Below are positions 33,664 to 43,066 of a DNA stretch of 64,000 nucleotides, one piece after another (the first letter of the stretch is position 1; each line of letters begins with the position of its first letter). Under the pieces are notes generated by a model that worked only from the letters and a program-made list of their open reading frames with translations, was not told where the DNA came from and searched no databases. Origin of the DNA: Caldicellulosiruptor changbaiensis (lineage in GTDB: Bacteria; Bacillota; Thermoanaerobacteria; Caldicellulosiruptorales; Caldicellulosiruptoraceae). The stretch spans positions 238,501 to 302,500 of the forward strand of contig NZ_CP034791.1 of NCBI RefSeq assembly GCF_003999255.1. The letters run 5' to 3'. Position numbers and translations under genes: made by a program.

Positions 33664-34626
33664 ATGGACAATGAAAACAAGGAAAAACTTCCTGCAAAAG
33701 AGCATGATTCTACTTTTAAACTTCTTTTTGAAAATCCTAAGGATATTTATCTTTTGGTGAGCAAAATCATAAACTATAGTTGGGCGAACGAAATACGTGA
33801 AAGCTCAATTGAAATAAAAAAGACAAATTACATTACAAAGGAATTTTCGCAAGTAGAAGCAGATGTTGTGGCAAAAGCAAGGCTAAAAGACAGAGATGTA
33901 TATTTTTATATATTGATAGAAAATCAATCAACTGTAGCAAAAGATATGCCTGAAAGATTATTACGATATATGATTTCTATATGGGCAGAGGAAATACGAA
34001 ATGGTGTTGAAAAACTGCCAGCTATTATTCCTATTGTTGTTTACAATGAGCTTGATAGAAGATGGGAAGTACCCACAGATATAATTGGAGCATTTGATAT
34101 TTTCAAAAATGATATTTTCAAGTACAAAGTTGTAGATATCGCTCAAGTTGACATTAAAAGTTATTTGGAAGAGGAAGATGTTTTAACACCAATAATTTTC
34201 TATTTGGAACAGGTGAGGAATGACAGTAATGAATTAATTCGCAGATTACAAGAAATTGATCAAAGCTTAAAGAAGCTGAGTTTTAATAATATCGAAAGGT
34301 TTTTGCTATGGTCACAGCATGTTATAAGACCAAGATTAGGTGAGAAACAAAAGAAAGAATATGACAAGATTGTTGAGAGAGTAAAGCAAAAGGGGGTGGA
34401 GCTGATGGGTGAGTTTGTGTCAAATGTGGCAAGGCTTTTGGATGAGACAAAAACAAAAGAATTTTTGGCAGGCGTCCAACAAGGTATTCAACAAGGTATC
34501 CAGCAAGAGAGAATAGAGACAGCAAAAAGAATGATTCAGTTAGGAATTTCATACGATGTCATATCCAAGGCGACCAACCTAAGTATTGAAGAGATTGAAA
34601 AAATAGCGCAGGAGAAGATTAACTAA
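33664..34626 (+). CDS. Rpn-family PD-(D/E)XK nuclease, copy 2
   Basis: A 320-residue Rpn/transposase_31 nuclease. It opens with HDSTFKLLFENPKDIYLLV, the family N-terminus; catalytic candidates are D67 and E86-N-Q88 (VEADVVAKAR, LIENQST). The C-terminus has three GVQQ/GIQQ units (about 270-281) before a short helical domain. It is not a recent duplicate of copy 1 at the sequence level but has the same layout. TGGTATAAT (33593-33601) is an extended -10 box, AGGAGA the ribosome binding site. An internal start lies at codon 248. Confidence 0.85.
   Translation: MDNENKEKLPAKEHDSTFKLLFENPKDIYLLVSKIINYSWANEIRESSIEIKKTNYITKEFSQVEADVVAKARLKDRDVYFYILIENQSTVAKDMPERLLRYMISIWAEEIRNGVEKLPAIIPIVVYNELDRRWEVPTDIIGAFDIFKNDIFKYKVVDIAQVDIKSYLEEEDVLTPIIFYLEQVRNDSNELIRRLQEIDQSLKKLSFNNIERFLLWSQHVIRPRLGEKQKKEYDKIVERVKQKGVELMGEFVSNVARLLDETKTKEFLAGVQQGIQQGIQQERIETAKRMIQLGISYDVISKATNLSIEEIEKIAQEKIN
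34388..34626 (+). other. Internal ribosome binding site and in-frame start in Rpn copy 2 (short product)
   Basis: AAAAGGGGGTGGAG (34388-34401) precedes ATG 34405, in frame, giving a 73-residue product (ELMGEF...) that contains the repeats and C-terminal helices but no nuclease core. Confidence 0.65.
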
Positions 34627-34788
34627 GGTCCAGAACAACTTAAAAAAACTTTATTGTTTGTTGTAAAATTAAATGTAACGATAAAAGAAAGTATTGAAGC
34701 CTTAATCAATTGATAATTTTCAGTTTCTTTTAAAAAATGTTGTATTTAATATTACAATTTAGATAGATTTGGAATTTGAAAAAGCTTA

Positions 34789-34818
34789 TTGTTATCGATG
34801 ATTTAAAAGAGGTATAAT
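34789..34818 (+). promoter_or_regulatory. Promoter of Rpn copy 3
   Basis: TTGTTA (34789-34794), 18 bases, TATAAT (34813-34818), in the 246-bp gap between Rpn copies 2 and 3. The rest of the gap is very AT-rich and shows no gene. Confidence 0.5.
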
Positions 34819-34872
34819 AAAAATAGCATTGACTTTTTGCAATGATTGTAATTTTACAAAAAGGAGAAAAGT

Positions 34873-35814
34873 ATGAGCACTTATAGAAAGTATGATGAAG
34901 GATACAAGAAATTGTTTTCTAATAAAGAGAATCTAATTTGGTTTTTACAGGATGTTTTAAATGAAGAAAGATTTAGGAGAATAGAAAAGAATGATATAGA
35001 GATTATTGCAACTGAGTCGATAAATAAAAAGTGGCAAAAGAAAAGCTCAGACATAGTATATAAGATAAAATATAAAGATTCTTTCTTTTGTTTGACCATT
35101 GAATTTCAAAGTAGAGAGGACAAGAGAATTTTACACAGATTATATGAATATATGCATCTCATTCAGCTCAAGAACAAAGTAAATGGTGAAATACCAGTAG
35201 TTGTGCCAATTGTGCTGTATAATGGTATAAGTCATTGGAAACCTAATGAACAGTATAGCGAAATTATCCTATTTGCAGAAGATTTTCCTGAGTACGCACA
35301 AAATTTCAAGGTGATATTCTTAGATATCAAAAGTATACCTGAGGAGAAGTTAATTAGTGCATCAAACGTATTAGCAATAGCAATGTACATTGACCAAGTA
35401 TCTAATAATCCTGAAAGGGTGCTTAATAGAATATTGAATTTAAGAGGAAAAATACATCTTAACTGGGAACAGAGAGAAGAATTAGCTGATTGGTTGTATG
35501 AGGTTATTTTAAGGTCTTATGGTGTTAGTGAGGAAGAAGCAGAAGAAATGTTTAAAAAATCAGGATTGGAGGTGGATGAGATGTTTTCAAGCACAGCAGA
35601 AAAGATAAAGCAAGGAATTGAAAGAGAAAAGAAAAAAATTGCTAAAGAGGCAATGAAGCAAGGCATGAAGCAAGGTATGAAGCAAGGTATGAAACAAGGT
35701 ATGAAACGCGCAATGAAATTAATCGCAAAACAGATGCTAAAAGATAATCAACCTATAGAGCTTATTTCAAAGTATACGGGTCTTACACCTGAAGAAATAA
35801 AAAAATTGAAGTAA
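34873..35814 (+). CDS. Rpn-family PD-(D/E)XK nuclease, copy 3
   Basis: A 313-residue Rpn-like nuclease of a divergent branch (YRKYDEGYKKLFSNKENLIW at the start). D60 and E77-F-Q79 (KSSDIVYKIK, TIEFQSR) are the catalytic candidates; VPIVLYNGISHW is a shared family motif. The C-terminus has five GMKQ-type units (about 261-280) and a helical end (LISKYTGLTPEEIKKL). AAAGGAG precedes the ATG. An internal start lies at codon 237. It is the second Rpn gene in a row, read in the same direction as copy 2. Confidence 0.83.
   Translation: MSTYRKYDEGYKKLFSNKENLIWFLQDVLNEERFRRIEKNDIEIIATESINKKWQKKSSDIVYKIKYKDSFFCLTIEFQSREDKRILHRLYEYMHLIQLKNKVNGEIPVVVPIVLYNGISHWKPNEQYSEIILFAEDFPEYAQNFKVIFLDIKSIPEEKLISASNVLAIAMYIDQVSNNPERVLNRILNLRGKIHLNWEQREELADWLYEVILRSYGVSEEEAEEMFKKSGLEVDEMFSSTAEKIKQGIEREKKKIAKEAMKQGMKQGMKQGMKQGMKRAMKLIAKQMLKDNQPIELISKYTGLTPEEIKKLK
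35568..35814 (+). other. Internal ribosome binding site and in-frame start in Rpn copy 3 (short product)
   Basis: GGAGGTGG (35568-35575), 5 bases, ATG 35581, in frame, giving a 77-residue product beginning MFSSTAEKIKQG with the GMKQ repeats and C-terminal helix. Confidence 0.65.
35653..35709 (+). repeat. 12-bp tandem repeat encoding MKQG
   Basis: Five near-perfect units of ATGAAGCAAGGT (35653-35709), in frame. Every unit starts with ATG, but only the upstream ATG 35581 has a ribosome binding site. Confidence 0.85.
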
Positions 35815-35865
35815 GAACAAACTATGGTTCTTATAACTTAAAGTTTTTTGTTGAGTTTGATTTTC

Positions 35866-35894
35866 TTGCAAAGCTTTTTCCAAAGTGCTATACT
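35866..35894 (+). promoter_or_regulatory. Promoter of the thiamine operon
   Basis: TTGCAA (35866-35871), 17 bases, TATACT (35889-35894), about 30 bases before the TPP aptamer. Confidence 0.6.
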
Positions 35895-35923
35895 AAAAAG
35901 TGAAAAATTAAATATCTGGTTTT

Positions 35924-36027
35924 AAGGGGGAGCTGAGCGGGGCAAAGCTCGGCTGAGAGTAGGCACTAAAAAATCCCCGTGCCTTGACCCTTTGAACCTG
36001 ATCCGGGTAATGCCGGCGAAGGGAAGA
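35924..36027 (+). promoter_or_regulatory. TPP riboswitch (THI element)
   Basis: All THI blocks are present: GGGGGAGCTGAG (35926-35937), GGCTGAGAGTAGG (35953-35965), ACCCTTTGAACCTGATCC (35988-36005), then GGGTAATGCCGGCGAAGGGA (36005-36024). TPP binding is expected to stop transcription of the thi genes downstream. Confidence 0.96.
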
Positions 36028-36041
36028 AAAACGCAAGAAAT

Positions 36042-36086
36042 AAAAGCCTTTAATGCTATTTTTAGTCCGGCATTAAAGGCTTTTTT
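36042..36086 (+). terminator. First terminator of the TPP riboswitch
   Basis: AAAAGCCTTTAATGC (36042-36056) pairs with GCATTAAAGGCTTTT (36070-36084) and is followed by TT. Part of its right arm and loop, CCGGCATTA (36067-36075), is the exact complement of TAATGCCGG (36008-36016) in the aptamer, giving an antiterminator. Confidence 0.9.
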
Positions 36087-36124
36087 GTTTATATAAAGGC
36101 TTATTTAAAACCCCAACAAGAGAT

Positions 36125-36154
36125 AAGCTGCCGGCAAAAGGCAGCTTTTTATTT
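36125..36154 (+). terminator. Second terminator in the thi leader
   Basis: AAGCTGCC (36125-36132) pairs with GGCAGCTT (36140-36147), then TTTATTTT. It follows the first terminator by about 40 bases and precedes thiS. Confidence 0.8.
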
Positions 36155-36212
36155 TAAGCACACTTTCAGACAATTTTGAGCTTGCAAAAAGCCTGTAGGG
36201 TAGGTGAGAACT

Positions 36213-36407
36213 TTGCTTATAAGAGTAAATGACAAAGAAATGGAGTTTTGTGGAAACATTTTAGAGCTTGTACTGAGTTTAAATCTCAATCCTAAGACCT
36301 GTGCAGTTTTGGTAAATGGCGAGATTGTAAAGAAAGATGATTGGGAAAGCTTTGTTTTAAAAGATGGTGACTATGTTGAGATTGTAAGCTTTGTTGGCGG
36401 TGGCTAA
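36213..36407 (+). CDS. thiS: Sulfur carrier protein ThiS
   Basis: A ubiquitin-fold protein of 64 residues ending in the Gly-Gly (FVGGG) that is adenylated by ThiF and then carries sulfur as thiocarboxylate for thiazole synthesis. TTG 36213 is preceded by AGGTGAG and gives the family start MLIRVN; GTG 36204 would add three residues. First gene of the riboswitch-controlled operon. Confidence 0.9.
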   Translation: MLIRVNDKEMEFCGNILELVLSLNLNPKTCAVLVNGEIVKKDDWESFVLKDGDYVEIVSFVGGG

Positions 36408-36481
36408 AAAAATTAAAAAATCATATCAAAATAACTATGCTACAAATCCATCACAAAAATTATAAAGAAAGGTGATGCTGT

Positions 36482-37246
36482 ATGTTTGAAATAGGTGGCA
36501 AGAGGTTAAAATCAAGGCTTTTTGTTGGAACAGGCAAGCTTCCTGATTATAGCCTAATTGAAAAGATGTACTATGAAGCCGGCATTGAGGTTTTTGCTGT
36601 GGCTGTTCGGCGAATAGGTCCTAACACTAAGCATACAAAAAATGTTTTAGAGTACATTCCAAAAGATGCCACAATCATGGTAAACACATCAGGTGCACAA
36701 GACCACAAGGAAGCAGTAAAGATTGCTATGATTGGAAGAGAACTTACAGATTCTGACTGGGTAAAGGTTGAGATTGAAAAGGACACTAAATATCTTTTTC
36801 CAGATAGTTTTGAGACGCTAAAAGCTTGTGAAATCCTTGTAAAAGAGGGTTTTAAGGTATTTCCTTACATCTACCCTGATCTTAACCTTGCAAAAGAGCT
36901 TGAACAAATTGGAGTTGAAGCAGTCATGCCGCTTGGCTCGCCAATTGGAACAAACAAAGGGATTGGTTGTGAGGTGCTTTTAAAGCCTATCATAAACGAG
37001 ATAAAAATCCCTGTGATAATTGATGCAGGGATTGGAAGACCATCTCACGCAGCACAGGCAATGGAAATGGGAGCAGAAGCTGTTTTAATTAACACTGCAA
37101 TTGCAACGTCAGCTGATCCTCTTAAGATGGCAATAGCGTTTGCAAAGGCAGTTGAGGCAGGAAGGCTTGCTTTTGAGGTTGGAATTTTGAAAGAGTATGA
37201 GTATGCTCAGGCATCATCACCTTTGGAGGATTTTATAAGCGGCTAA
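36482..37246 (+). CDS. thiG: Thiazole synthase ThiG
   Basis: A 254-residue TIM-barrel enzyme that joins deoxyxylulose phosphate, dehydroglycine and sulfur from ThiS. The imine-forming lysine is in WVKVEIEKD; AVMPLGSPIGTNKG and IDAGIGRPSHAAQAMEMGAE are the phosphate-binding loops. AAAGGTG precedes the ATG. Uses dehydroglycine made by ThiH, encoded next. Confidence 0.96.
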   Translation: MFEIGGKRLKSRLFVGTGKLPDYSLIEKMYYEAGIEVFAVAVRRIGPNTKHTKNVLEYIPKDATIMVNTSGAQDHKEAVKIAMIGRELTDSDWVKVEIEKDTKYLFPDSFETLKACEILVKEGFKVFPYIYPDLNLAKELEQIGVEAVMPLGSPIGTNKGIGCEVLLKPIINEIKIPVIIDAGIGRPSHAAQAMEMGAEAVLINTAIATSADPLKMAIAFAKAVEAGRLAFEVGILKEYEYAQASSPLEDFISG

Positions 37247-37277
37247 AAAATTTTTTGAAAAAGAAGGTGCTGTCAAA

Positions 37278-38396
37278 ATGGTCAGCTTTTTAAAAGAGGC
37301 AGAAGAACTTTTTGAAGAGTACAAAGACTATATCCCTACTCACAGGGAAATTTGCGAGATTATAGAGAATAAGGAGTTTTTGACAAAAGAGGATTTAGCA
37401 AAGCTTTTGAACGTCAGCAGTAAAGAGGATATAATGCTTATGGCAAAGAAAGCTCAAAAGCTTACGCGCGAAAATTTTGGCAAAGTTATTCTTCTGTATG
37501 CTCCGCTTTACATTGCAAATTATTGCCAAAACGGTTGTGTTTACTGTGGATTTTCATGCAGGAAAAAGTATAAAAGAGAAAAGCTGAGCTTTGAAGAGAT
37601 TGAAAATGAACTTAGAAAAATGAAAGAAGAGGGGATTGACTCTGTTATAATTCTCACTGGTGAGGACAGAATTAACTCTTCGGTTGAATACATTGAAAAA
37701 GCATGTAGAATCGCAACCGACTTTATGTCAGAGGTCTCAATTGAAGTGTATCCTCTTTATGAAGAAGAGTACAAAAGGCTATCAAGCATTGGCGTTGTTG
37801 GAATCACTGTGTATCAAGAGACATATCAAAGAGAAGACTATGATAAGCTTCATCCATTTGGACCAAAAAAAGACTTTGAGTTTAGGCTAAATGCACCTGA
37901 AAGAGCATTAAAAGCTGGATTTCATGAGGTGTGTGTAGGCCCACTTTTGGGACTTTCTCACCCCAAAAAAGATGTTTTGTGTGCAATACTTCATGCAGAG
38001 TACTTACTTGACAAGTTTCCAAAAGCTGAGATTTCAATTTCATTCCCAAGATTCAGAAGCGCTGGCACAGACTTTACACCTTCATACACAGTTTCAGACA
38101 AGGAATTTATTAAATTTTTGCTCATTGCAAGGCTGTATCTCCCAAGGGTTGGAATTGTGGTGTCAACCAGAGAAAGACCCTCTCTTCGCGATGTTTTGAT
38201 TGATGTTTGCATAACCAAAATGTCAGCAGGCTCTAAAACAACAGTTGGTGGGTATGCAGAAGAAAAAGATGAAGATGCTGAGGCTCAGTTTGAGGTAGAA
38301 GATAGAAGAAGTGTATCCGAGGTTGTAGATGTTATAATTAGAAAAGGACTTCGACCCGAGTTTACAAACTGGGTAAAGGGTGTGAAAAGTGTATGA
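37278..38396 (+). CDS. thiH: 2-iminoacetate synthase ThiH
   Basis: A 372-residue radical-SAM enzyme that splits tyrosine to dehydroglycine and p-cresol, the anaerobic alternative to ThiO. The cluster motif is YCQNGCVYCGFSC (C-x3-C-x2-C). VVGITVYQETY and CVGPLLGLSH are further family motifs. GAAGGTG precedes the ATG. It overlaps thiF by 4 bases. Confidence 0.96.
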   Translation: MVSFLKEAEELFEEYKDYIPTHREICEIIENKEFLTKEDLAKLLNVSSKEDIMLMAKKAQKLTRENFGKVILLYAPLYIANYCQNGCVYCGFSCRKKYKREKLSFEEIENELRKMKEEGIDSVIILTGEDRINSSVEYIEKACRIATDFMSEVSIEVYPLYEEEYKRLSSIGVVGITVYQETYQREDYDKLHPFGPKKDFEFRLNAPERALKAGFHEVCVGPLLGLSHPKKDVLCAILHAEYLLDKFPKAEISISFPRFRSAGTDFTPSYTVSDKEFIKFLLIARLYLPRVGIVVSTRERPSLRDVLIDVCITKMSAGSKTTVGGYAEEKDEDAEAQFEVEDRRSVSEVVDVIIRKGLRPEFTNWVKGVKSV

Positions 38397-38998
38397 GCTT
38401 ATTTGAGATGATGCTTAAAAACTACTTTGATGAAAAGATGCTTGAAAAACTCTCAAAGGTAAAAATTCTTATAATTGGCTGTGGCGGGCTTGGTTCTAAC
38501 ATTGCAGTGTTGCTTGTAAGAAGTGGCGTTAAAAACCTTACAATCGTTGACTTTGACAAGGTAGATGTTTCAAACCTCAACAGGCAAAACTATTTCTTCT
38601 ACCAGACAGGGCAGGAAAAAGTGTCAGCGCTCAAAGACATTCTTGAGAAGATAAATCCGTATATAACTGTGAAGGCTCTGAATATGAAAATTGATGAGTC
38701 AAATATAGATGATTTGATTTTACAGCATGACATAATTGTTGAGGCGGTTGACAATGAGCAGACAAAAATGCTCATCTTCAAAAAAGCACATGATCATGGC
38801 AAGAAAGTTGTTTTAGCCTCAGGCGTTGCAGGGTTTGGCGATTGTGAAAACATTAAAATTAAGCGTGGCAAGAACTTTTCAATTGTGGGCGATTTTGTGA
38901 CATCAATAAAAGAGAAAAAACCTCTTGCACCAAAGGTCATGGCAGTTGCCGCAATGCAGGCAGATGAGGTTTTGAGGATGGTGAGTGAACTTGAGTAA
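38393..38998 (+). CDS. thiF: ThiS adenylyltransferase ThiF (short form)
   Basis: A 201-residue E1-like enzyme that adenylates the C-terminus of ThiS. The ATP loop is IIGCGGLGSNIAVLL (about 26-40) and SNLNRQNYFF follows. This compact form lacks the Cys-x2-Cys zinc pairs of E. coli ThiF, as is common in Clostridia. Translationally coupled to thiH (ATGA) and overlapping thiE by 14 bases. Confidence 0.92.
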   Translation: MSLFEMMLKNYFDEKMLEKLSKVKILIIGCGGLGSNIAVLLVRSGVKNLTIVDFDKVDVSNLNRQNYFFYQTGQEKVSALKDILEKINPYITVKALNMKIDESNIDDLILQHDIIVEAVDNEQTKMLIFKKAHDHGKKVVLASGVAGFGDCENIKIKRGKNFSIVGDFVTSIKEKKPLAPKVMAVAAMQADEVLRMVSELE

Positions 38999-39650
38999 AG
39001 AAGAGAAGCTGCAGCTCTTTAGAAGTTATAACATCTATGGTCTTACCGCTGAGAAATTTTCAAATGGAAGGTCGAATATAGAGGTTGTAAAGGCAATGCT
39101 CGAAAGTGGAATAAAAATAATCCAGTACAGGGAAAAGTACAAAAGTCTCAAAGAAAAATATGAAGAGTGCCTGCAAATCAGAAAACTTACCAAGCAGTAT
39201 GGTGCACTTTTGATAGTAAACGACCATGTGGACCTGTGCCAGATGGTTGGGGCGGACGGTGTTCACTTGGGGCAGGAAGACTATCCAGCAAAAGAGGTAA
39301 GAAAAATCTTAGGAAAAGACTTTATAATCGGTGTTACAACTCATACAAAAGATCAAGTTGAGAAAGCAGTGGAAGATGGGGCTGACTATATTGGTTTGGG
39401 GCCTGTGTTTCAGAGCTTTACAAAGGACAAGCCTCATCCGCCGATTGGCCTTGAGATGGTCAGCTGGGCAGCAAAAAACTGCAAGATACCTTTTGTTGCA
39501 ATAGGTGGAATAAAAGAGCACAATCTAAAAGATGTGCTTGAGGCGGGTGCAAAGTGCGTCAGCCTTGTGACAGAGATTGTAGGTAGTGATGACATTTCAC
39601 AAAAAATAAAAAGGCTTTGGGATATTATAAAAGAGTTTGAAAGGAGCTGA
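38985..39650 (+). CDS. thiE: Thiamine-phosphate synthase ThiE
   Basis: A 221-residue TIM barrel that couples the pyrimidine and thiazole halves. Substrate motifs: QYREKYKSL, IVNDHVDLCQMVGADGVHLG, GVTTHTKDQVEKA and GLGPVFQSFTK, FVAIGGIKEHN. GTG 38985 lies within the end of thiF; a short extra N-terminal stretch (about 15 residues) precedes the conserved barrel. Confidence 0.95.
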   Translation: MNLSKEEKLQLFRSYNIYGLTAEKFSNGRSNIEVVKAMLESGIKIIQYREKYKSLKEKYEECLQIRKLTKQYGALLIVNDHVDLCQMVGADGVHLGQEDYPAKEVRKILGKDFIIGVTTHTKDQVEKAVEDGADYIGLGPVFQSFTKDKPHPPIGLEMVSWAAKNCKIPFVAIGGIKEHNLKDVLEAGAKCVSLVTEIVGSDDISQKIKRLWDIIKEFERS

Positions 39651-39657
39651 TTTTGTG

Positions 39658-40923
39658 ATGAAAACCCAGATGACATATGCAAAAGAAGGAATATTTACAC
39701 GCGAGATGGAACTTGCAATCCAGAATGAAGAGATAGATAAAGAAGAATTTTTGCAAAAGGTTGCAGAGGGCAAGATTGTCATTCCTGCGAACAAGAACAG
39801 GAAAAGAGACAAATACTTTGCAATTGGAGATGGAACATATGTAAAAATCAATGTAAATATTGGCGTGTCAGAAGCATGTCCAAATTTTGATATAGAGGTT
39901 CAAAAGCTTGAGGTTGCCAAAAAATTTGATGTTGAATCTGTGATGGATTTGTCAAGCGGGCTTGATGCTTCAAACTTCAGAAAATACATTCTTCAAAACT
40001 ATGACTTTATAGTAGGAACAGTTCCAGTTTACCAGGTTGCTTCAAGGCATGACGACATTACAAAGGTTGACAGCAAAGAGTTTATAGAAGAGATTGAAAG
40101 GCAGGCAGAAGAAGGGGTTGACTTTTTCACAGTACATGCAGGAATTACAAGAAGGACTTTGGAGAGGTTTGAAAAAAATGATCGTCTGCTCAAGATTGTC
40201 TCAAGAGGCGGTGCACTTTTATATAAATGGATGATGGCAAACCGAAAAGAAAATCCGCTTTATGAACACTTTGACGATATTCTAAAAATCTGCAAAAAAC
40301 ACGATGTCACAATAAGCCTTGGAGACAGTCTCAGGCCCGGCGCGGTCTATGATGCAACAGATGCGCTTCAGATAGAAGAACTTATAAACCTTGGCGAGCT
40401 TACCAAAATGGCCTGGAAAGAAGATGTGCAGGTGATGATAGAAGGGCCAGGGCACATGAGAGCAAACGAGATTGCAGCAAACATGGTAATTCAAAAAAGG
40501 CTTTGCCACGGTGCACCATTTTATGTTTTGGGGCCTCTTACAACAGACATTGCAGCTGGGTACGACCACATATCTGGTGCGATGGGGGCGCTCATTGCAG
40601 CTCTAAATGGAGCAGATTTTCTGTGCTATGTGACACCTGCTGAACACCTGCGACTTCCATCGGCAGATGATGTCAAAGAAGGAATTGTTGCGTTCAAGAT
40701 TGCGGCTCATAGTGCTAATATTGCAAAAGGCTTTAAAAAGCCACTTGAAAAAGACATTGAGATGTCAATTGCAAGACGTGACCTTGACTGGGAGAAGATG
40801 ATAAGCCTTTCGATTGACCCGCAAAAGGCAAGAGAGTATAGAAGCACATACCCTTCCGATACATGCTCTATGTGTGGAAGACTCTGTGCTGTAAAAAATT
40901 CAAGGGATGAGGCCGTGTTATAG
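39658..40923 (+). CDS. thiC: Phosphomethylpyrimidine synthase ThiC
   Basis: A radical-SAM enzyme of about 421 residues that rearranges aminoimidazole ribotide to the thiamine pyrimidine. The C-terminal cluster motif is CSMCGRLC; GPGHMRANEIAANM, GPLTTDIAAGYDHI and DFLCYVTPAEHL are family signatures. AAAGGAG (39640-39646) serves GTG 39655 or ATG 39658; the longer frame from 39637 would overlap this site. The short N-terminus (no 150-residue plant/proteobacterial extension) is usual in Clostridia. Confidence 0.95.
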   Translation: MKTQMTYAKEGIFTREMELAIQNEEIDKEEFLQKVAEGKIVIPANKNRKRDKYFAIGDGTYVKINVNIGVSEACPNFDIEVQKLEVAKKFDVESVMDLSSGLDASNFRKYILQNYDFIVGTVPVYQVASRHDDITKVDSKEFIEEIERQAEEGVDFFTVHAGITRRTLERFEKNDRLLKIVSRGGALLYKWMMANRKENPLYEHFDDILKICKKHDVTISLGDSLRPGAVYDATDALQIEELINLGELTKMAWKEDVQVMIEGPGHMRANEIAANMVIQKRLCHGAPFYVLGPLTTDIAAGYDHISGAMGALIAALNGADFLCYVTPAEHLRLPSADDVKEGIVAFKIAAHSANIAKGFKKPLEKDIEMSIARRDLDWEKMISLSIDPQKAREYRSTYPSDTCSMCGRLCAVKNSRDEAVL

Positions 40924-40979
40924 ACATCATAAAAAGATAGTTTGATGGATTCAATACATTTTAACAGGAGATGAAAAAA

Positions 40980-41759
40980 GTGAGAAAAGTTCTTATAATT
41001 GCTGGATTTGACCCCTCTGGTGGAGCTGGCATTGTACTTGACACAAAGGTTGTAAGAGCGCTTGGCGAGTTTGCAGCCTCTACGATAACCTGCTTGACAG
41101 TTCAAACTACAGAAAGGGTCTATGATGCAAAAACCATAGACCCTGATTTTTTTGAGTATCAGCTTCAAAAGATTATTGAGGATATAGAGCCAGATAGCGT
41201 CAAGATTGGACTTTTGGGAAGTGAAGAAATAGCAAGGTCTGTGCTGAGGAATATAAGAAGGTATAATCTTAAAAACATTGTATGTGATCCAGTTTTGAAA
41301 TCAACAAGCGGTTTTGAGTTTGGGAAAGATAAGTTTGTCGAGTTTTTGAAAAGCGAATTTTTAAAAGTTTGTAGCGTTATCACGCCAAACAAAACCGAGG
41401 CAGAAGTCATTTTTGATATGAAAATTGAAAATTTTGGAGAAGATATTTTAAATTCTATTCAACAAAAAATGAATAAGATGGGTATAAAGTCATGCGTTTT
41501 AAAAGGTGGGCATGTTGATGGCCATCTTGCAGAGGATGTTTTGATAACACAAACTGAAATTTATAGAGTTTCTGCTAAAAAGAAGGGCTCAACAGACAAC
41601 ATTCACGGCACTGGCTGTGCTTTTTCATCTGCGTTTGCTACTTTTCTTGCAAAGGGATATAATATGTATGACGCACTAAAACAAACAAAGGATTTTGTTT
41701 CAAACTTGATACACAATTCAATAAAGATAGGAAAGGGAAGACTTGTTTTAAATCCTTAA
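40980..41759 (+). CDS. thiD: Hydroxymethylpyrimidine (phosphate) kinase ThiD
   Basis: A 259-residue ribokinase-fold enzyme that phosphorylates HMP and HMP-P. Motifs: AGFDPSGGAGIVLDTKV, the anion hole and base in IHGTGCAFSSAFA, and TPNKTEAEVIF. ATG 40971 directly abuts the AGGAG sequence, so GTG 40980 (9 bases away) is the better start. Last thi gene of the operon; tgt follows after 51 bases without a visible terminator. Confidence 0.93.
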   Translation: MRKVLIIAGFDPSGGAGIVLDTKVVRALGEFAASTITCLTVQTTERVYDAKTIDPDFFEYQLQKIIEDIEPDSVKIGLLGSEEIARSVLRNIRRYNLKNIVCDPVLKSTSGFEFGKDKFVEFLKSEFLKVCSVITPNKTEAEVIFDMKIENFGEDILNSIQQKMNKMGIKSCVLKGGHVDGHLAEDVLITQTEIYRVSAKKKGSTDNIHGTGCAFSSAFATFLAKGYNMYDALKQTKDFVSNLIHNSIKIGKGRLVLNP

Positions 41760-42884
<1,125 letters not shown>

Positions 42885-42892
42885 AAGTAATC

Positions 42893-42927
42893 AAAAATGA
42901 GAGGGTGTTTTCCCTCTCATTTTTTTG
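42893..42927 (+). terminator. Terminator after tgt
   Basis: AAAAATGAGAGGG (42893-42905) and CCCTCTCATTTTT (42912-42924), a perfect 13-bp stem with T tract. Confidence 0.92.
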
Positions 42928-42964
42928 TTCACATTTGCCAAATAAATAAATTTATTTTTTAGTA

Positions 42965-42984
42965 AAAATCAATTGATTTTGACA
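42965..42984 (+). promoter_or_regulatory. Palindrome and -35 box upstream of GH130
   Basis: AAAATCAATTGATTTT (42965-42980) is a perfect 16-bp palindrome that runs into TTGACA (42979-42984). TATAAT at 42996-43001 is only 11 bases further, too close for a standard promoter, so the -10 box is unclear. A regulator may bind here. Confidence 0.4.
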
Positions 42985-43066
42985 TTACAGAATTATATAA
43001 TTAAAGCTGAAACTAAAGTTTACAACATTTGAATATTTCATGCCAGAAAAACAAAGGGGGATGGAT

